Shown here: piece by piece, positions 59,006 through 64,000 of the stretch | Layout of the letters: every line of letters starts with the position of its first letter | How positions within the stretch are numbered: position 1 is the first letter of the stretch | Assembly: GCA_036005845.1 (NCBI GenBank) | Contig: DASYQD010000079.1 | Span: 10,353 to 74,352 of the forward strand | Length of the DNA: 64,000 bases | Direction: 5' to 3' | Source: DASYQD01 sp036005845 | GTDB lineage: Bacteria; Acidobacteriota; Thermoanaerobaculia; Multivoradales; JAIOJS01 | Notes under the pieces: model-generated | Told to the model about the DNA's origin: nothing | Databases searched by the model: none | The model's input: only the letters and a program-made list of their open reading frames with translations | Made by a program: the position numbers and the translations under genes

Positions 59006-60312
59006 CGTTTGCTCCCTCGCCGCGGCGCCGCGCGCGGCTCGCTCACCGGTTCCCGCGCGCCGTGCGGCACCGGCTGCAGCAGCACTTCGCCGCCTTCCGG
59101 CACCGCGTCGCCGTGGCCGGCATCCCACTCCAACACCGAGTCGACGTCCTTGTCGCCGCGCCCGGAGAGGTTGACGAGCACGACCATGCGCTTGTGGAGG
59201 CGCGGCGCGCGGCGCGCCGTCTCGGCGAGCGCATGCGCACTCTCCAGCGCCGGCAGGATCCCCTCCGCTCGCGCCAGCTGGTGGAACGCCGCCACTGCCT
59301 CGGCGTCGGAGACCGAGGTGTACTCGACGCGCCCGCTCTCGGCGAGCAGCGCATGCTCCGGCCCCACCGCGGGATAGTCGAGGCCGGCCGACACCGAGTG
59401 AGTGCCGGCGATCTGGCCGTCGCGGTCCTGCAGCACCATGGTACGCGTGCCGTGCAGCACGCCGAGGCTGCCGCCGGCGAAGCGCGCCGCGTGCTCGCCC
59501 AGCGCGCTGCCGCGGCCGCCCGCCTCGACGCCGATCAACCGCACGCCGCGGTCGGCGAGGAAGGCGCCGAAGAGGCCGAGCGCGTTGCTGCCGCCGCCGA
59601 CGCAGGCGATGGCGAGGTCGGGCGTCGCGCGGCCGGTGGCGCGCTTGAGCTGCTTGCGCGCCTCCTCGCCGATGGGCCGGTGGAAGTCGCGCACCATGCG
59701 CGGATAGGGGTCGGGGCCGAGCACCGAGCCGAGCACGTAGTGCGTCGTGCGCACGTTGGTGACCCAGTCGCGCAGTGCCTCGTTGATGGCGTCCTTGAGC
59801 GTGCGGCTGCCCGAGTCGACCGGCACCACGGTGGCGCCGAGGAGCTGCATGCGGCTGACGTTGAGCCGCTGCCGCCGCATGTCCTCCTCGCCCATGAACA
59901 CCGTGCACTCGAGACCCATCAGCGCGGCGGCGGTGGCGGTGGCGACGCCGTGCTGGCCGGCGCCGGTCTCGGCGATCACCCGCTCCTTGCCCATGTGGCG
60001 GGCAAGCAGGCACTGGCCGATGGCGTTGTTGATCTTGTGGGCGCCGGTGTGGAGCAGGTCTTCGCGCTTGAGGTAGACGCGCGCGCCGCCGAGCTCGGCG
60101 GTCAGGTTGGCGGCGAACCAGAGCGGCGTCGGGCGGCCCGCGTAGTCGTGCAGCAGCTCGTCGAGCTCGCGGCGGAAGCGGCGGCGCGAGGCAAGCTTGT
60201 CGTAGGCCTTGGCGAGCTCGGCCAGCGGCGCCATCAGCGTCTCGGGGACGTAGCGCCCACCGAAAGCGCCGAAGTAGCCGCGCGCGTCAGGCCGGCGTGG
60301 GCGCTTCGACAT
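59002..60312 (-). CDS. trpB: Tryptophan synthase beta subunit
   Basis: A 436-residue PLP enzyme joining indole and serine. GRPTPLWF, KREDLLHTGAHKINNAIGQ (PLP lysine), ETGAGQHGVATATAAALMG, VGGGSNALGLF and HSVSAGLDYPAVGPEH are all canonical. C-terminus has a non-conserved ~45-residue tail. It overlaps the end of trpF by 26 bp. Confidence 0.96.
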   Translation of the reverse strand: MSKRPRRPDARGYFGAFGGRYVPETLMAPLAELAKAYDKLASRRRFRRELDELLHDYAGRPTPLWFAANLTAELGGARVYLKREDLLHTGAHKINNAIGQCLLARHMGKERVIAETGAGQHGVATATAAALMGLECTVFMGEEDMRRQRLNVSRMQLLGATVVPVDSGSRTLKDAINEALRDWVTNVRTTHYVLGSVLGPDPYPRMVRDFHRPIGEEARKQLKRATGRATPDLAIACVGGGSNALGLFGAFLADRGVRLIGVEAGGRGSALGEHAARFAGGSLGVLHGTRTMVLQDRDGQIAGTHSVSAGLDYPAVGPEHALLAESGRVEYTSVSDAEAVAAFHQLARAEGILPALESAHALAETARRAPRLHKRMVVLVNLSGRGDKDVDSVLEWDAGHGDAVPEGGEVLLQPVPHGAREPVSEPRAAPRRGSKR

Positions 60313-60964
60313 GGCGGATTTCCTCGAACAGTGCGCGCAGCTTCGCCGGGTCCTTGCGGCCGGGCAGGCGCTCGACGCCGGAACAGACGTCGATGCCCCA
60401 GGGCCGCCAATCGCCGGCGCTGGCGAGAAGCGAATGCAGGCGGCCGGGCGCGATGCCGCCGGCGACGAGAATGCGTCGCTGCGCACGGCCGGATCCACCG
60501 GCGATCGCGTCGCCGACGCGCCGCCACGGCCACGCCTCGCCGGTGCCGCCGTACATGCCCGGGCGCGAAGCATCGAAGAGGAACCCCCAGCAGGCATCCC
60601 ACGCCTGCATCTCGGCCGCCGCGTCGAAGCCGGCGCCGACGCGAAAGGCGCGGATCGTCTTCCCCGGCGCCACGCCCTCGCGCGCCAGGCTGCGCAGCAG
60701 CTCGGGCTCCTCGTCGCCGTGGAGCTGCACGAGGTCGAGCCCCACTGTCTCCACGGCGGCGGCGATCTTCGCGGGCGCTTCGTTGACGAAGACACCGACC
60801 ACCAAAGCCCGCCCGCGCGCCGCGTCCGCCACCGCGCGCGCCAGCTCGAGCGACACCGCCCGCGGCGAGCGCGGCCAGAAGTTGATGCCGATCAGATCGG
60901 CTCCCAGCTCGCAGGCGAGCGCCGCGTCCTCCGGGCTCGTGACGCCGCAGACTTTTACTTTCAT
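60287..60964 (-). CDS. trpF: Phosphoribosylanthranilate isomerase
   Basis: A 225-residue TIM-barrel enzyme: VKVCGVTSPEDA holds the catalytic Cys, LVQLHGDEE and WGIDVCSGVE the phosphate and catalytic Asp regions. It isomerises PRA to CdRP. It is a separate gene, 13 bp downstream of trpC, and overlaps trpB. Confidence 0.94.
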   Translation of the reverse strand: MKVKVCGVTSPEDAALACELGADLIGINFWPRSPRAVSLELARAVADAARGRALVVGVFVNEAPAKIAAAVETVGLDLVQLHGDEEPELLRSLAREGVAPGKTIRAFRVGAGFDAAAEMQAWDACWGFLFDASRPGMYGGTGEAWPWRRVGDAIAGGSGRAQRRILVAGGIAPGRLHSLLASAGDWRPWGIDVCSGVERLPGRKDPAKLRALFEEIRHVEAPTPA

Positions 60965-60977
60965 TCCCGAGGGACCC

Positions 60978-61784
60978 TCACGCCAGCAACTCCCGCAGCG
61001 CCTTGCCCGGATCGGGCGCCAGCAGCAGCCGCTCGCCGACGAGGAAGGCGTCGTAGCCGACGGCGCGCAGCATGTGGAGGTTGCCCGCCGACTGGATGCC
61101 GCTCTCCGCCACCTTGATCGCCTCGGTGGGCAGCGTCGAGGCGAGCGCCAGCCCGTGCTCGATCGCCACCTCGAAGGTGCGCAGGTTGCGGTTGTTGACG
61201 CCGACCAGCTCCCAGCGCGCGCCGGAGAGCCGCGACAGCTCTCCCAAGTCGTGCACTTCGACGAGCGGCACCAGGCCGTGCAGGCGCGCCGCCGCGGCGT
61301 AGCCGTGCAGCTCGTCTTTGTCGTAGAGCGCGGCGACGAGCAGGATGGCGTCGGCGCCGGCGTCCTTCGCCCACTGCAGCTGCAACGGATCGACGACGAA
61401 GTCCTTGGCGATGGTGGGCAGGCCGCTCGCCTGCTTGCAGCCGCGCAGCAGCTCGTAGCTGCCGTAGAAGAAGTCGGGCTCGACGACGACCGACAGCGCC
61501 GCGGCGCCCTGCCGCGCGTAGGTGCGCGCCACCTCCAGCGGATCGAACTGCCCGCGTACCGAGCCGAGGCTCGGCGAGCCGAGCTTGACCTCGGCGATGA
61601 CGGCGCGGCCGCGCGAGCGGGCGAGGGCGGCGAGGAACGGGTTGTCCGGCGCCGCCAGCAGCGACGGTGCGCTCTCCGGCGCCGGCAGCTCGCCGCCGCC
61701 GCCGAACGGCGCCAGGCGACGCCGCCGCCGCTCGACGATGCGCAGCAGGATGTCCGGCACGTCGGCGCGAGAGTGTGGATTCAT
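60978..61784 (-). CDS. trpC: Indole-3-glycerol phosphate synthase
   Basis: A 268-residue enzyme with catalytic AEVKLGSPSLG (Lys), KDFVVDPLQ, LVEVHDLGEL (Glu), GVNNRNLRTFE (Asn) and AESGIQSAGNL (Glu/Ser). Converts CdRP to indoleglycerol phosphate. The start overlaps the trpD stop (ATGA). Confidence 0.94.
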   Translation of the reverse strand: MNPHSRADVPDILLRIVERRRRRLAPFGGGGELPAPESAPSLLAAPDNPFLAALARSRGRAVIAEVKLGSPSLGSVRGQFDPLEVARTYARQGAAALSVVVEPDFFYGSYELLRGCKQASGLPTIAKDFVVDPLQLQWAKDAGADAILLVAALYDKDELHGYAAAARLHGLVPLVEVHDLGELSRLSGARWELVGVNNRNLRTFEVAIEHGLALASTLPTEAIKVAESGIQSAGNLHMLRAVGYDAFLVGERLLLAPDPGKALRELLA

Positions 61785-62800
61785 CGGTACTGTCTCAGCT
61801 CGGCGAGCTTACGGGCCGCCGCCTCCCCTGCCAAGAGCGCGCGCGCCTGCTCGACGCCTTCGCGCAGCGTGGCCGCGCGGCCGCCGACGTAGAGCGCGGC
61901 GCCGGCGTTGGCGGCCACCACCTCGGCGAGCGCCTCCTCGCCGGCGCCGGCGAGCAGCGCCTCCATGCGGGCGGCGTTCTCCTCCGGCCGGCCGCCTTGC
62001 AGCGAAGCCAGCGCGACGCGGCGCAGCCCCAGCTCTTCGGGCTCGATCTCGTACGTGCGCAGCTCGCCGTCGCGCACTTCGGCGATGAAGGTGGGGCCGG
62101 TGGTGGTGATCTCGTCGAGGCCGTCACTGCCGTGGACGACGAGCGCGTGCCGCACGCCGAGCTCGAGCAGCACGCGGGCAAGCAGCTCGACCTTGTCGCG
62201 CGCGTAGACGCCGAGCACCTGCGCCTGCGCGCCGGCCGGATTGGTGAGCGGGCCGAGCAGGTTGAACACCGTGCGGACGCCGAGCGCGCGGCGCACCGGC
62301 ATCACCTCGCGCATCGCCGGGTGGAGACGCGGCGCGAAGAGGAAGGCGATGCCGATCTCGTCGAGGGCGCGCGCCGCCACGCCGGCGTCTACCTCGATGG
62401 CGACGCCGAGCGCGGCGAGCACGTCGGCGCTGCCCGAGCGGCTCGAGACCGAGCGGTTGCCGTGCTTGGCGATGGCGGCGCCGCCGGCGGCCGCCACCAG
62501 CGCGGCGGCGGTCGAGATGTTGAAGGTGCCGCGGCCGTCGCCGCCGGTGCCGCAGGTGTCGACGGCGAGCGGGCGCGTGTGCGGGATGGGCACGACGCGG
62601 CGGCGCATGGCGGCGGCGGCGCCGGCGATCTCCGCGGGCGACTCGCCCTTCATCGCCAGCGCCACGAGCAGCGCCGACTTCTGCGCGGCGTCGAGGTTGC
62701 CGTCCATGAGCTGGCCGAAGAGGGCCTCGGTCTCGGCGCGGGTGAGGTCTTCGCGCGCGAGCAGCCGGCGGAGCGCATCGGGAAAGGTGAGGTCGGTCAC
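61781..62800 (-). CDS. trpD: Anthranilate phosphoribosyltransferase
   Basis: A 339-residue enzyme adding phosphoribose to anthranilate. DTCGTGGDGRGTFNISTAAAL is the PRPP loop, KHGNRSVSSRSGSADVLAALG the second substrate motif, LLGPLTNPAGA and HGSDGLDEITTTGPT follow. Start GTG at 62800, overlapping trpG (GTGA). Confidence 0.95.
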   Translation of the reverse strand: MTDLTFPDALRRLLAREDLTRAETEALFGQLMDGNLDAAQKSALLVALAMKGESPAEIAGAAAAMRRRVVPIPHTRPLAVDTCGTGGDGRGTFNISTAAALVAAAGGAAIAKHGNRSVSSRSGSADVLAALGVAIEVDAGVAARALDEIGIAFLFAPRLHPAMREVMPVRRALGVRTVFNLLGPLTNPAGAQAQVLGVYARDKVELLARVLLELGVRHALVVHGSDGLDEITTTGPTFIAEVRDGELRTYEIEPEELGLRRVALASLQGGRPEENAARMEALLAGAGEEALAEVVAANAGAALYVGGRAATLREGVEQARALLAGEAAARKLAELRQYR

Positions 62801-63519
62801 CGCGTCCCCGCCTCGTCATCGCGAGGCCCCGGAGGGGCCGTGGCGATCTCGATGCTTGCTGGTCGCGAACCATCGAGATTGCTTCGTCGCTCCGCTCCTC
62901 GCAATGACGTTGGGGTTCGTTCGCCATCGTCGTGCTGCGGACGGCACAGCGCCAGGAAGTTCTCGACCAAGCGCGGACCGGCGGTGGTCATCACCGACTC
63001 GGGGTGAAACTGCACGCCCCACCAGGGCAGCTCGGTGTGGCGCATCGCCATCAGCGTGCCGTCGTCGGCCCACGCGGTCGGCACGAGCTCGGGAGGCAGG
63101 GTGTCGGCCTTGACCTCGAGGCTGTGGTAGCGCGTCGCCTCGAAGGGATCGGGGAGGCCGGCGAAGATGCCGTCGCCGCGGTGGCGCACGTTGGAGGTCT
63201 TGCCGTGCATGAGGTGCACGGCGCGGCCGACCGCGGCGCCGCAAGAGGCGCCCATCGCCTGGTGGCCGAGGCAGACGCCGAGCATGGGGATCGCCGGGCG
63301 CGCGGCGAGCAGACCCATCATGACGCCGGCGTCTTCGGGCCGGCCGGGGCCGGGCGAAAGGAGGATGGCATCGGGGTCGCGCGCCAGCATCGCGGCGGCG
63401 GGCTCGGCGTCGTTGCGGAGGACTTCGACCTCGGCGCCGGCGACCAGCAGCAGTTGGACGAGGTTGTAGGTGAAGGAATCGTAGTTGTCGACGACGAGGA
63501 TCCGGCGCGCGGCGCTCAT
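62797..63519 (-). CDS. trpG: Anthranilate synthase glutamine amidotransferase component
   Basis: A 240-residue class I amidotransferase: VVDNYDSFTYNLV, LLSPGPGRPEDA, GVCLGHQAMG with catalytic Cys, and WGVQFHPESVMTTAGP with His/Glu. Supplies ammonia to TrpE. The normal domain ends near FLALCRPQ; the last ~45 residues (RTPTSLRGAERRSNLDGSR...) come from the inserted repeat. It overlaps trpE (ATGA) and trpD (GTGA). Confidence 0.94.
   Translation of the reverse strand: MSAARRILVVDNYDSFTYNLVQLLLVAGAEVEVLRNDAEPAAAMLARDPDAILLSPGPGRPEDAGVMMGLLAARPAIPMLGVCLGHQAMGASCGAAVGRAVHLMHGKTSNVRHRGDGIFAGLPDPFEATRYHSLEVKADTLPPELVPTAWADDGTLMAMRHTELPWWGVQFHPESVMTTAGPRLVENFLALCRPQHDDGERTPTSLRGAERRSNLDGSRPASIEIATAPPGPRDDEAGTR
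62814..62909. repeat. 96-bp palindromic repeat element inserted in trpG
   Basis: Ends are an 11-of-12 inverted repeat (CGTCATCGCGAG at 62814-62825, CTCGCAATGACG at 62898-62909), with an inner inverted pair around CTCGATG/CATCGAG. The unit is similar to the interspersed GAGCGGAGCGACGAAGCAATC-type repeats seen in many GC-rich genomes. Length 96 bp keeps the frame, so it adds 32 codons near the end of trpG. Confidence 0.75.
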
Positions 63520-64000
63520 GACCGTTCCAGCTCTTCGGCGAGCGCCAGCGCCGCTAGCATCGCCGCTGCCTTGCTCTCGGTCTCGCGCTCCTCGCTGAGC
63601 GGATCCGAGTCGGCGACGATGCCGGCACCGGCGGTGACGGCGACCTCGTGACCGCGCACTTCCAGGGTGCGGATGGTGATGCAGGTGTCGAGGTCGCCGC
63701 CGAAGGAGAGGTAGCCGACGGCGCCGGCGTAGGGCCCGCGCGGCGTGGTCTCCAGGTTGTCGACGATCTCCATCGCACGGACCTTCGGCGCGCCCGAGAC
63801 GGTGCCGGCAGGGAAGCAGGCGAGGAGGGCGTCGAGGGCCGAGCAGCCTTCGGCCAGCTCGCCGACGACGCTGCTCACCAGGTGCATGACGTGACTGTAG
63901 CGCTCGACTTCCATGAAGCTCGCGACGCGCACGGTGCCGGGCGCGGCGACGCGGCCGAGGTCGTTGCGGCCGAGGTCGACGAGCATGAGGTGCTCGGCGC
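63516..64000 (-). CDS. trpE: Anthranilate synthase component I, C-terminal part (runs off window)
   Basis: 161 codons of the chorismate-binding domain are seen: LVDLGRNDLGRV, VERYSHVMHLVSSVVGEL, PAGTVSGAPKVRAMEIVD and GAVGYLSFGGDLDTCITIRT, ending EELERS. The N-terminal half lies beyond the window. First enzyme of tryptophan synthesis, normally inhibited by Trp. Overlaps trpG by ATGA. Confidence 0.94.
   Translation of the reverse strand, partial: AEHLMLVDLGRNDLGRVAAPGTVRVASFMEVERYSHVMHLVSSVVGELAEGCSALDALLACFPAGTVSGAPKVRAMEIVDNLETTPRGPYAGAVGYLSFGGDLDTCITIRTLEVRGHEVAVTAGAGIVADSDPLSEERETESKAAAMLAALALAEELERS

Overview
The window is very GC-rich DNA (roughly 70 % by eye) packed with genes on both strands. 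The gene mix points to an Acidobacteriota-like soil or sediment bacterium: a Ser/Thr kinase fused to PD40/TolB propeller repeats, a CBM9-like plus DUF5916 outer-membrane protein, secreted amidohydrolases and M28 peptidases, a DUF2721 protein and a Nudix hydrolase. This assignment is an inference; a myxobacterial or other soil lineage is not excluded. No rRNA or tRNA gene and no CRISPR array was seen.

Layout. 1-5.4 kb (minus): a phospholipase D-family protein cut by the window edge and, just upstream, a 1547-residue fibronectin-III protein. 5.6-16.8 kb: a truncated EEP-type fragment, a PLP decarboxylase, a secreted protein of unknown function with a small partner, a CPA2 antiporter, the kinase-propeller protein, a DinB protein and a ferritin-like protein. 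16.8-24.1 kb: a membrane protein, a thiolase, an XRE regulator/membrane-protein pair with paired inverted-repeat operators, a nitrilase, a TetR/CPBP protease pair with tandem operators, and a secreted amidohydrolase. 24.2-28.9 kb: a double-KTSC protein, a pentapeptide-repeat membrane protein, a Tat/zinc-ribbon protein, and a retron (msr-msd RNA plus reverse transcriptase). 29-39.7 kb: DUF5916 barrel, M28 peptidase, MsrB, DUF2721, Nudix, collagen-like protein, class 3 lipase, GNAT, small proteins and a FemAB-like transferase. 39.7-40.8 kb: a gene-free stretch with a terminator, a strongly ribosome-bound mini-ORF and a nested palindromic repeat. 40.8-55.4 kb: DedA, D-aminoacylase, DUF2442, molybdopterin oxidoreductase, a matrixin protease, an amino acid permease, a nucleotidyltransferase pair, alcohol dehydrogenase/SRPBCC, methyltransferase, esterase and a ParE-type toxin-antitoxin pair.

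55.4-64 kb (minus) is an aromatic amino acid supercluster in the order trpE-trpG-trpD-trpC-trpF-trpB-trpA-tyrS-chorismate mutase-DAHP synthase. Nearly every junction is a 4-base ATGA or GTGA overlap. It joins entry into the shikimate pathway, the chorismate branch point, complete tryptophan synthesis and tyrosyl-tRNA charging in one likely transcript, which seems to run on into the toxin-antitoxin pair and an esterase. A 96-bp palindromic repeat sits inside the 3' end of trpG.

The strongest unexpected system is the retron at 27.53-28.92 kb. It has a 13-nt perfect a1/a2 inverted repeat, stem-loops typical of msr and msd, and an RT with the NAxxH, YADD and VTG signatures, but no recognised effector gene.
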